Part shown: one piece after another, positions 1-6,737 of the stretch
Numbering within the stretch: position 1 is the first letter of the stretch
Layout of the letters: the number at the start of each line of letters is the position of its first letter
Assembly: GCA_964521715.1 (NCBI GenBank)
Contig: CAZFSS010000044.1
Location: forward strand, 1-21,195
DNA length: 21,195 nt
Reading direction: 5' to 3'
Source: DAOVRD01 sp964521715
Lineage (GTDB): Bacteria; Planctomycetota; Brocadiia; SM23-32
Position numbers and translations under genes: made by a program
The notes under the pieces: model-generated
The model's database searches: none
Seen by the model: the letters and a program-made list of their open reading frames with translations, nothing else
Told to the model about the DNA's origin: nothing

Positions 1-56
1 ACGTAGGTACACACGGTGAGAAGACGGACATCCTTTCTCGCAGGAAGGTGAGTGGG

Positions 57-311
57 ATGAAGGCTCACGAGGCCATCAGGGAAATGGCGGACCTTATCCG
101 GCAACACGTGAGCCAGGTGCGGCAATACCTGCAAGCCAGTGAACCACCGGACAAAGGGTTGCCCGAACACGCCGAGTGCCTTCAGGCGAGCATCGACCTT
201 GGATCGATCGATAGCAGCCTGGAGAAGGTTCGTATCGTGCTGCTCAAAGTCGTCCCAGACGAGAACGTTGAGGAGCTGTTCAAGAGAGCCGAGAAAAGGG
301 CAAAGCGCTAG
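57..311 (+). CDS. Small helical hypothetical protein (84 aa)
   Basis: I do not recognise this protein. The ATG at 57 is preferred over an in-frame GTG at 48 because AGGAAGG (42-48) lies about 8 nt before it and would be a good ribosome binding site. The product is 84 residues, charged and apparently helical: an N-terminal helix rich in R, Q and E (residues 1-27), a short polar break with PPDK, then two further helices ending in a strongly basic tail (RAEKRAKR). There is no signal peptide, membrane segment, cysteine pair or catalytic motif. It has the size and character of a small cytoplasmic protein that binds a partner or nucleic acid, but that is only an impression. It ends about 295 nt before the glycosidase gene, so the two are probably not translationally coupled. 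Its promoter, if separate, lies outside the window. Confidence 0.6.
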   Translation: MKAHEAIREMADLIRQHVSQVRQYLQASEPPDKGLPEHAECLQASIDLGSIDSSLEKVRIVLLKVVPDENVEELFKRAEKRAKR

Positions 312-606
312 TGCTGGACCGCGCCCACTTGCGTAGTTGGCAGCTGGTGTCTTCCCTCTCGCAAGGAGCAGTGCCTATGCCTGAGTGGTTCCACTTCTGC
401 ACACCAAATGCGTCCCATACCCGCCCAAATACGCCATCTCAGGTACAGGGGCAAAACGGGCCACAAGGCCCACAGGCCCTCTCAAGGGCATTCTGCCCAT
501 TCTCAAGCTAGGAGTGCATCCTTTCCCTCCCTCTCCGCCATCTCCTCCGCCTTCTATTCCTGCCCTGCTCCCGCTCTTTGGCCGCCGTACGGAGGGCTGC
601 TCTCAC
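312..606. other. Intergenic region before the glycosidase gene
   Basis: No gene is supported here. An open frame continues upstream of the glycosidase start to 385, but its translation is low-complexity (many P, S and K) with no signal peptide, so it is treated as untranslated. Two short perfect hairpins are visible: GGGCC/GGCCC (458-462 and 467-471) and GCCCT/AGGGC (476-480 and 485-489). Neither is followed by a T run, so they are not convincing terminators. From about 520 to 580 the plus strand is almost all C and T. I could not identify a convincing -35/-10 pair. Confidence 0.5.
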
Positions 607-3600
607 GTGACGCGCATTCTACTGGCCACGCTTCTGGCAGCGGTTGTCTGGGCCGGCTGTAACCTGTGCCGGGCACAGGAAACGCCGAGCCCCGATGAAC
701 TGGCCCGCGGCTTCGCCCACCCGCCGGACTCCGCCAGGCCGCAGACCTGGTGGCACTGGATGAACGGCAACGTGACGGCCGAGGGGATCACGGCCGACCT
801 GGAGGCGATGAAACGCGTCGGCCTCGGCGGAGCGCAGGTGTTCAACGTGGACTATGGCGTACCGGCGGGGCCCGTGAAGTTCATGAGCCCCGAGTGGAGG
901 GCGATGGTCAGCCACGCGGTCAAGGAAGCCGACCGGCTCGGCCTGGAGCTGCACGTGCACAACTGCGCCGGCTGGTCCAGCAGCGGCGGGCCCTGGGTGG
1001 AGCCGGAGCATGCAATGCAGACGGTCACGGTGAGCGAGCGCAACGCGTCCGGTCCCGGCCAGCTCGAGGGCAAGCTGCCGATGCCGCCGGCGCGGGCCGG
1101 CTACTACCGCGACATTGCGGTCCTCGCTTTCCCTACGCCTGGCGGAAGTCCGGAGCGGGACACGCTGCGGATCCCCGGGATCGCAAGCAAGGCGGGATTC
1201 GAGCCGGCCCGAGGGGAAGGTCCGTCCGCGCGCGAAGCGGTAGCCGCCGCCCCGGGCCAAGCAGTAGCGATCGAGGGGATCGTGGACCTGACGGACCGCC
1301 TGGGAGCGGACGGGACTCTCACCTGGGACGTCCCGGCGGGCCATTGGACGATCGTGCGACTGGGTCACACGCCGATCGGCCGGACCAATCACCCGGCCAT
1401 GCCCGAAGGGCGCGGCCTGGAGGTCGACAAGATAAGCCGGCCTGCGATGGACGCCTTCTTCGCGGGCATGATGCAGACGGTGATCGACGACGCGGGACCG
1501 CTCGCCGGCAAGGCGCTGAGGGGCGCACTGATCGACAGCTACGAAGTCGGGCCACAGAACTGGACGCCCGGCTTCCGCGACGAGTTCATCGGGCGGCGCG
1601 GATACGATCCGATTCCCTGGATGATCACGCTCACAGGACGGGCGGTCGAGACGCCGGCGCTGTCCGAGCGGTTCCTCTGGGACTTCCGCCGCACGATCGC
1701 CGAGCTGTTCCGCGACAACTACTTCGGCTACTTCGCCGCGCTCTGCCACGGGCACGGGATGCTGGCCTCCGTCGAGCCCTACGGCAACGGGGGGTTCGAT
1801 GACCTGGCGGCCGGGGGGACGTGCGACATCCCGATGGGCGAGTTCTGGGTCGGCGGCTGGGCGGACGGATCGCTCAAGGCAGCTGCGTCGGTCACACACA
1901 CGACCGGCAGGACGGTCGCCGGGGCCGAATCCTTCACGGCCGGCTGGGAGAACGGCCGGTGGCAGAACGACCCTTACGCCCTCAAGGCCCTGGGCGACCG
2001 GGCCTTCTGCATGGGCATCAACCGCTACGTCTTCCACCGCTACGCCGCCCAGCCGTGGCTGAACAGAGCGCCCGGCATGACGATGGGGCCCTGGGGATTC
2101 CACTTCGAGCGGACCAACACGTGGTGGGAGCCCGGCGCGGCGTGGCTGGAGTATGTCGCCCGCTGCCAGTATCTGCTCCAGCAAGGGCGCTTTGTCGCCG
2201 ACGCGTGCTACTACGTGGGCGAGGACTCGCCGGTCGGGTTCCGCGTGGGCGACCCGCCCCTGCCCGCCGGCTACGACTATGACGGACTGAGCCGCGAGGT
2301 CCTGCTGGCCGACCTCTCAGCATGCGACGGGCGCCTCGTGCTGCCCGACGGCATGAGCTACCGCTTGCTCGTGCTGCCGCCAACGGATACCATGACGCCC
2401 AAAGTCGCACGCAAGGTGCGTGAGTTGGTCGCGGATGGTGCAACCGTGGTGGGCCCACGGCCGGAGCGCAGCCCCAGCCTGTCGGGCTATCCGGACTGCG
2501 ACGCGGAGGTGAGCCGGATCGGCGCTGAAGTCTGGGGCGACTGCGACGGCAGGACCGTGACGGCGCACCGCTTCGGCAAGGGGCGCGTGACCTGGGGTCA
2601 GCCGCTGAACAAGGTGCTCGACGACGCGGGGGTCCAGCCCGACTTCACCTACACCGCGGACCCGGGCGTCGAGCTGCTTTGCATCCATCGGACGGTGGGC
2701 GACGCCGAGGTCTACTTCGTCTCGAACCAATCGCCGGCGAGCCAGGCGGCGACCTGTTCGTTCCGCGTCGCGGGCAAGAGGCCGGAGCTCTGGCACCCGG
2801 ACACGGGCGCGATCGAGCCGGCAGCCGTCTTCGCCGAGCAGGACGCGCGCACGAGCGTTCCGCTTCTGCTTGGGCCGAAGGGATCGGTGTTCGTGGTGTT
2901 CCGCACGCAGCCGGAGCGGGCGGGCCACTTCGTGGCCGTGAGCCGGGACGGCCGTTCGGCGCTGGATCTGCTGCCGCCCGAGACACGGGCGCAGCTCGAG
3001 GTCCGCAGGGCCGCTTACGGCGTGCTCGATGACCCGCGCAGGCAGCTTGACGTAACCGGGCCGGTTCGCGCGATGGTGCGGGACGGCGTGCTGATCCCGC
3101 GGGCCGGCAACTACATCGCCGGCGACCCGGCGTACGGCGTCGTGAAGCAGCTTCGCGTGGACTACGCCCTCGACGGGCGGCCCGGCAGCGCAACCGTAAG
3201 GGAGAACGAGACCCTCACCGTCCCGCAGGACGCGCGGCCGTGGCGTCCGGCCGCCGAGCTCCACGTCGGCCCGGATGGCCGCACGCGCCTGGTCGCGTGG
3301 CGCGCAGGAACGTTTGAGGCACTGACCGATTCCGGCGAGACCGTGACCGTCCGCGCAGCGGAGCCCGCGGAGCCCGTGGGCGTCGCAGGGCCGTGGGAGC
3401 TCAGCTTCCCGCCTGGCCTCGGCGCCCCGCCCAGCGTGGCCCTGGAGGAGCTGATCTCCTGGCCCGAGCACGGGGACCAGGGCGTGCGGTACTTCTCCGG
3501 CACCGCGACGTACGCCAAGACGCTCAGCGTGCCGCCCGCCCTGCTGGCGGAGGGTCGGCGCGTCTGGCTGGACCTGGGCCGCGTGAAGAACCTGGCGCGC

Positions 3601-3963
3601 GTGCAGCTCAACGGGGCCGACCTCGGCGTGCTGTGGAAGCCGCCGTTCGCCCTGGATGTGACCGACGTGCTGAAGCCGGGCGACAACCGGCTGATCGTCA
3701 AGGTGACCAACCTGTGGCCCAACCGGCTCATTGGGGATGAGCAGTTGCCGGAAGACGTCCAGTGGGCTCCGTCCGGCGCTGAGGGCGCACGCCTGGCCTC
3801 CTGGCCGCCGTGGCTGATAAGGGACGAGCCACGGCCCGAAGGCAGGCGCGTCGCGTTCACCACCTGGAAGCACTGGAGGAAGGACGACACGCTTCTTGAA
3901 TCGGGCCTGCTGGGGCCGGTCATGCTGCGCCAGGCCGTAGTGCTGCCTTTGCCGAATCCCTGA
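607..3963 (+). CDS. Secreted GH106-like glycoside hydrolase (alpha-L-rhamnosidase family)
   Basis: This is a large exported glycosidase of the GH106 type, a family best known for alpha-L-rhamnosidases acting on plant and algal polysaccharides. The GTG at 607 is chosen because GGAGG (591-595) precedes it and because it opens directly into a signal peptide (residues 1 to about 23, VTRILLATLLAAVVWAG then CNLCRAQ). Cleavage may follow CRA; the WAGC stretch is a poor lipobox. Family marks are WWHWMNGN (48-55) at the head of the TIM barrel, a DSYEVGPQNW segment (310-319) and GAESFT (439-444), whose Glu313 and Glu441 are candidate active-site acids, a Rossmann-like segment with YRLLVLPPTDTMTP (about 530-660), and a C-terminal sugar-binding jelly roll (about 960-1040) with NLWPNRLIGDEQLP. 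At 1118 residues it is full length for the family. The substrate is not provable from sequence; related GH2-like enzymes share parts of this layout. It converges with a sugar isomerase gene. Confidence 0.88.
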   Translation: MTRILLATLLAAVVWAGCNLCRAQETPSPDELARGFAHPPDSARPQTWWHWMNGNVTAEGITADLEAMKRVGLGGAQVFNVDYGVPAGPVKFMSPEWRAMVSHAVKEADRLGLELHVHNCAGWSSSGGPWVEPEHAMQTVTVSERNASGPGQLEGKLPMPPARAGYYRDIAVLAFPTPGGSPERDTLRIPGIASKAGFEPARGEGPSAREAVAAAPGQAVAIEGIVDLTDRLGADGTLTWDVPAGHWTIVRLGHTPIGRTNHPAMPEGRGLEVDKISRPAMDAFFAGMMQTVIDDAGPLAGKALRGALIDSYEVGPQNWTPGFRDEFIGRRGYDPIPWMITLTGRAVETPALSERFLWDFRRTIAELFRDNYFGYFAALCHGHGMLASVEPYGNGGFDDLAAGGTCDIPMGEFWVGGWADGSLKAAASVTHTTGRTVAGAESFTAGWENGRWQNDPYALKALGDRAFCMGINRYVFHRYAAQPWLNRAPGMTMGPWGFHFERTNTWWEPGAAWLEYVARCQYLLQQGRFVADACYYVGEDSPVGFRVGDPPLPAGYDYDGLSREVLLADLSACDGRLVLPDGMSYRLLVLPPTDTMTPKVARKVRELVADGATVVGPRPERSPSLSGYPDCDAEVSRIGAEVWGDCDGRTVTAHRFGKGRVTWGQPLNKVLDDAGVQPDFTYTADPGVELLCIHRTVGDAEVYFVSNQSPASQAATCSFRVAGKRPELWHPDTGAIEPAAVFAEQDARTSVPLLLGPKGSVFVVFRTQPERAGHFVAVSRDGRSALDLLPPETRAQLEVRRAAYGVLDDPRRQLDVTGPVRAMVRDGVLIPRAGNYIAGDPAYGVVKQLRVDYALDGRPGSATVRENETLTVPQDARPWRPAAELHVGPDGRTRLVAWRAGTFEALTDSGETVTVRAAEPAEPVGVAGPWELSFPPGLGAPPSVALEELISWPEHGDQGVRYFSGTATYAKTLSVPPALLAEGRRVWLDLGRVKNLARVQLNGADLGVLWKPPFALDVTDVLKPGDNRLIVKVTNLWPNRLIGDEQLPEDVQWAPSGAEGARLASWPPWLIRDEPRPEGRRVAFTTWKHWRKDDTLLESGLLGPVMLRQAVVLPLPNP

Positions 3964-3979
3964 GCCTTCACACTACAAA

Positions 3980-3997
3980 GACCCGCCTGTTGCGGTC
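3980..3997 (-). terminator. Possible weak terminator behind the isomerase gene
   Basis: Read on the minus strand, GACCGC and GCGGGTC can pair across a 5-nt loop with one bulged base, followed by TTTGTAGTG. It lies in the 97-nt gap between two convergent genes, where a terminator is expected. The stem is short and bulged and the T run is only three bases, so this is tentative. Confidence 0.25.
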
Positions 3998-4060
3998 CGG
4001 CATCTCACGCACGGCACGACGGGGCACTGAGCGCAGGCCCGCCCGCGGCTGCCCCGAGGG

Positions 4061-4978
4061 CTAGGGATTCGGAAGCGCGATCCCCCATGCCGACAACGCC
4101 TCGACGGACCGGTCGATCGCCCGGGCAATGCCCCCTGCAGACCAGATCGCGCGCGGCGAGTATTCGAGCGTCACGCCGCCGGCGAAGCCGCGCTCACACA
4201 GCATCCCGACGTATCTGCCCACGCGGGCGGAATCAGCCGCGATAATGCGGTGGTCCTCGCCCTCGATCACGTCATGCAGATGCACGTGGACCACACGCCG
4301 CAGGAACTCCTCCGAGGGCCGCTCGGCCTGCCCATGCCGCCGGACGCTGAGCAAGTAATGCCCGGTGTCCCAACAGAGGCCCAGCCCCGTCCGGCTCACG
4401 ACGTCCAGGAGCTCCGCATATGTGTCCCCGATGCGTATGACGTCCTCGCCCGGGGCCGGAGGAACTTGATGCTCAACAACGGCCCTGATGGCGCCGCCGG
4501 ACTGCGCCGCGCGCCGCTCAAGCTCGGCAAGGAACAGCTGGGAGCGCTCGAAGAGCCGCCGGCGAAGGTCCGCCGTGTCTGCCCCACGCCGGTCGAACGA
4601 CGATTCCGCCGGATGCAGCACGACCGCCACGGGCGCGTCACATATTGCAGCCACGTGCCCGGCAGCCTCCAGAATCGCGGCCATGGCCGTTGAGACCTGA
4701 CCCGAGCGGCCGAATGCGGCGGGATTCTGGGCGCCCGACAGGTAGGGGTGCAGGCAGACGGTCAGGCCCTGCGCGCGGCAGGCAGCGGCCTCCCGCTGAA
4801 GCAGCCCCGTCTCCGCGCGATCCGTGCACGCACCGACTCCGAACTCGAAGTGCCGGAAGCCCCGGCGCCGGAGGAACTCGTACAGGTTCCCCTGGAACGG
4901 CGGCAGGGGGCCGCGCGCCTCTTGGTCGCGCCAGTCAAGCGACAGCTTGAAGCCAGGTGAGCCCGCAAATCCGGCCAT
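4061..4978 (-). CDS. Sugar phosphate isomerase/epimerase-like protein (xylose isomerase-like TIM barrel)
   Basis: This 305-residue protein belongs to the AP endonuclease 2/xylose isomerase-like TIM-barrel superfamily, which holds sugar isomerases, epimerases and dehydratases that use a divalent metal. The metal-site pattern is visible: Glu169 (VVEHQ), Asp204 and His207 (LCWDTGHY), His231/233/235 (HVHLHD) and Glu272 (TLEYSP). There is no signal peptide, so it is cytoplasmic. An in-frame ATG at 5143 would add 55 proline- and arginine-rich residues, but the ATG at 4978 gives the normal family length, has a purine-rich AGGGGCGG upstream, and lies about 38 nt behind a promoter-like pair. Its neighbour on the opposite strand is a secreted GH106-like glycosidase, which fits a role in catabolism of a released sugar, though this is inference. 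The exact substrate cannot be told. The gene ends with the same LPNP-stop as the convergent glycosidase. Confidence 0.82.
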   Translation of the reverse strand: MAGFAGSPGFKLSLDWRDQEARGPLPPFQGNLYEFLRRRGFRHFEFGVGACTDRAETGLLQREAAACRAQGLTVCLHPYLSGAQNPAAFGRSGQVSTAMAAILEAAGHVAAICDAPVAVVLHPAESSFDRRGADTADLRRRLFERSQLFLAELERRAAQSGGAIRAVVEHQVPPAPGEDVIRIGDTYAELLDVVSRTGLGLCWDTGHYLLSVRRHGQAERPSEEFLRRVVHVHLHDVIEGEDHRIIAADSARVGRYVGMLCERGFAGGVTLEYSPRAIWSAGGIARAIDRSVEALSAWGIALPNP

Positions 4979-5022
4979 GAATCCGCCCCTGGCGCCGTGC
5001 GCCGGTGGGTGACAGAGCGCCC

Positions 5023-5050
5023 ATGTTAGCGCCGGCGCGCGGGGATTCAA
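5023..5050 (-). promoter_or_regulatory. Putative sigma70-type promoter of the isomerase gene
   Basis: On the minus strand TTGAAT (5050-5045) and TAACAT (5028-5023) are separated by 16 nt. Each matches the sigma70 consensus at four of six positions. A start near 5016 would leave a leader of about 38 nt before the ATG at 4978, which supports that start codon. Confidence 0.4.
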
Positions 5051-5174
5051 GGCGCGGCGCAGAGGAGGCCGCCCGAAGGCCCCGTCCCCCCCGGCCCATA
5101 TCAGGGGATCAAGGGGCGGAGAGGCTGTGAGCTGATCGGACACGCGGCCAGGGCCGGGAGCCGCACGGAAAGGA

Positions 5175-5207
5175 AGGGCGGAGCGAACCGCAGGTCCGCC
5201 CCGCCCT
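5175..5207 (-). terminator. Terminator-like hairpin behind the prepilin gene
   Basis: Just downstream of the prepilin stop codon, on the minus strand, GGGCGGA (5201-5195) pairs perfectly with TCCGCCC (5182-5176) across a 12-nt loop, followed by TTCCTTTCC. An alternative pairing uses AGGGCGG (5207-5201) with CCGCCCT (5181-5175). The GC-rich stem and the T/C-rich tail fit an intrinsic terminator that separates the prepilin from the isomerase gene further down the same strand. The tail is not a pure T run. Confidence 0.55.
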
Positions 5208-5225
5208 GTTAGTCAGATGCGGCGC

Positions 5226-6257
5226 TTAATCGACCGGATCCACGTCGTAGTTCGGCACGTAAGCTGGAGCCGGCGCATATGGTGTGTAGACGAACCCCGG
5301 CGGTATGTACGCGTTGTCACCGGGCCCGGCCCACCAGAGGTCCTGGTTGGTGGTAGGTGGGGGGCCTGGCGCGCCGAGATCAATGCAGTTGCCCAGGTTG
5401 CAGTCAGCCAGGTTGTCGTCGTCATAGTCGCCGTTGGCGTTCCAGTCGTTGTCCGCATAAACGTCCGAGTCCATCTGGACGGGATTTGTCAGGGCGCCTA
5501 AGGCCTCGAGCAGCTCAGGGTTCCCCAAGCGGCCCCAGACATCGCTGAAGCGCCAGAAGCTCGCGTGCAGGTCGTAGGAAAGCACGACGGCGCCGTACTC
5601 GTGATTGGCGATCTTGCTGAGGTCCGGGGGCAGCGCGCCGGGAGCGATCTGGATCACGGTCCTGAGGTGCTCCAGGTCCGGCCCGTCGCCATAGATCACG
5701 CGGGCCGTCCTTGACTGCAGCGGCACGTGAGGATCGATCAGGTAATCCGGATCATTGAGCTGACCAAGGTCCGTCTGGAGCCCGTACTGAATATTAGTCT
5801 CGAACCTGTACTCCGCCGTGTTGGCGTTCCCATCGAAGTCCATGGTCATGCCGGCCGGGTCCGCCTGCGTGAACTCGACGGGGCTGTCCATCGCGGGGCA
5901 CCGGAAGACCTCCGGAGTGTCCGCATAGGCCGGGTAAAGGCGCGCTATGCTCAACGAGGAATCGTAGGCCCAATCAGTCGTGCCATCGCCGCCCTGATTG
6001 CCGACGTCGACCGCCCAACTCGGCGCCCTGCCGTAATCATAGCGCAACATAGGGAGCCCGACAGGGGCCAACTGACCCAGCTTGTTGTCCGTCCGGTAGG
6101 ACTGCACGTACAGCCCCACCTGGTGCACGTTGCTCACGCAAGCAGCCTTCCAGGCCTCCTTGCGGGCGCGGGCAATCGCCGGCATCAAAAGAGCCGCCAA
6201 GATAGCTATGATGGCTATGACGACAAGCATCTCGATCAGTGTGAACGCCTTCCTCAT
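5226..6257 (-). CDS. Type II secretion/type IV pilin-like prepilin with H-X9-D motif
   Basis: The N-terminus is a class III prepilin signal: MRKA, then FTLIEM with Glu at +5 of the mature chain, then a hydrophobic helix to about residue 25. The residue before the cut is Ala rather than the usual Gly. Such proteins are cut by a prepilin peptidase and assembled into a pilus or pseudopilus across the inner membrane. The globular part carries NHEYGAVVLSYDLH (218-231), which matches the H-X9-DG motif of planctomycete-type prepilins, with Leu in place of the Gly. After it comes an extra tail of about 110 residues holding a DWNANGDYDDDN loop (271-282) that resembles a calcium-binding EF-hand or dockerin loop, a CNLGNC pair and a P/Y-rich end. 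The start is firm: AGGAGGTG (6269-6262) is an almost ideal ribosome site. No secretion ATPase or other pilin is nearby, so the machine it serves is unknown. Confidence 0.88.
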   Translation of the reverse strand: MRKAFTLIEMLVVIAIIAILAALLMPAIARARKEAWKAACVSNVHQVGLYVQSYRTDNKLGQLAPVGLPMLRYDYGRAPSWAVDVGNQGGDGTTDWAYDSSLSIARLYPAYADTPEVFRCPAMDSPVEFTQADPAGMTMDFDGNANTAEYRFETNIQYGLQTDLGQLNDPDYLIDPHVPLQSRTARVIYGDGPDLEHLRTVIQIAPGALPPDLSKIANHEYGAVVLSYDLHASFWRFSDVWGRLGNPELLEALGALTNPVQMDSDVYADNDWNANGDYDDDNLADCNLGNCIDLGAPGPPPTTNQDLWWAGPGDNAYIPPGFVYTPYAPAPAYVPNYDVDPVD

Positions 6258-6296
6258 CGTCCACCTCCTCAGCCGGTAAAGGTATGAGTTCGTTCG

Positions 6297-6329
6297 CGTC
6301 AGTCTTCTAGTACCTTTACTATACTGACG
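6297..6329. repeat. Nested palindrome over the prepilin -10 box (candidate operator)
   Basis: CGTCAGT (6297-6303) is perfectly complementary to ACTGACG (6323-6329), and inside it TAGTA (6308-6312) is complementary to TACTA (6317-6321) around CCTT. The element covers the -10 box (6318-6323) and the expected transcription start near 6311. Because part of it lies upstream of the start, it cannot act as a full RNA hairpin in that transcript; binding of a dimeric repressor to DNA is the simpler reading. That is an inference. Confidence 0.45.
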
Positions 6330-6345
6330 ATAGGTCCGATGTCAA
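6318..6345 (-). promoter_or_regulatory. Strong sigma70-type promoter of the prepilin gene
   Basis: On the minus strand a perfect -35 TTGACA (6345-6340) is followed after 16 nt by TATAGT (6323-6318), which matches the -10 consensus at five of six positions. Transcription would start near 6311, giving a leader of about 54 nt before the ATG at 6257. In such GC-rich DNA this AT-rich pair stands out clearly. Confidence 0.75.
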
Positions 6346-6588
6346 GTGGAAAACGGGGCCTTGCCCCACACGCGGGGATGCGGGCCGCTGCGAGGCGCCT
6401 TTGGCGGCTCCTGACGCCCTGTAGTCAGGCCGGCCCGGCCGTCCTGTTGCGTTGCCCCCGCCGGAACAGCCCATGCTGGGCCCCCGTTGGCGCGTGCCGC
6501 GCGCGCCCCGTTGCCAAAACCTGGGAGCCGGCGCCCCCAGCGCAGCCCAGACGGCCTTCGGCGCGTGCGAGACGGTCCGTCGTTGCGT
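6346..6588. other. GC-rich region between the divergent promoters
   Basis: This stretch separates the prepilin promoter (minus strand) from the ftsH promoter (plus strand). An open plus-strand frame crosses it in the ftsH frame, but the translation is Arg/Pro/Ala-rich and starts before the ftsH promoter, so it is not taken as coding. Small hairpins such as GGGGC/GCCCC (6355-6359 and 6363-6367) occur, as expected by chance at this base composition. No RNA gene or riboswitch is recognisable. Confidence 0.5.
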
Positions 6589-6617
6589 TTGGCGCCGCAG
6601 GACCCCTATGCTATAAT
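6589..6617 (+). promoter_or_regulatory. Extended -10 promoter of the ftsH gene cluster
   Basis: A consensus TATAAT (6612-6617) is preceded directly by TGC, making an extended -10, and by TTGGCG (6589-6594) at a 17-nt spacing. Transcription would start near 6624, leaving a leader of about 114 nt before the ftsH ATG at 6738. The promoter also argues against the longer open frame that begins upstream of it. Confidence 0.7.
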
Positions 6618-6737
6618 GACGGGGCAGACAGGGACCTTCTGGCAGAGATTCATCCCGCTGCTCTCGCTGCGAACTCCATCCCCTCTGGGTGGCCGCGTCG
6701 ACTGGTTCGCCCGATCCTGCGCCGGAGATTCACTGAC

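Noticed and set aside
385..606. N-terminal extension of the glycosidase from an ATG at 385
   Set aside because: The extension is low-complexity, and the GTG at 607 has a ribosome site and begins a normal signal peptide.
651..665. Possible lipobox (WAGC) in the glycosidase signal peptide
   Set aside because: The -3 position is Trp and not Leu or a similar residue, so a lipoprotein is unlikely, though not excluded.
619..2184. Long open frame on the minus strand (521 codons) opposite the glycosidase
   Set aside because: It lies entirely antisense to a clearly conserved glycosidase, is Arg/Pro/Gly/Ala-rich and shows no family motif. GC-rich DNA gives such shadows.
2317..3873. Second long minus-strand open frame (518 codons) opposite the glycosidase
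   Set aside because: Same reasons: antisense to a conserved gene, biased composition, no recognisable domain.
4979..5143. 55-residue N-terminal extension of the isomerase
   Set aside because: It crosses a promoter-like pair, has no ribosome site and makes the protein longer than its family.
6339..6737. N-terminal extension of FtsH
   Set aside because: It begins upstream of the likely promoter, is Arg/Pro-rich and would bury the first membrane helix 170 residues into the protein.
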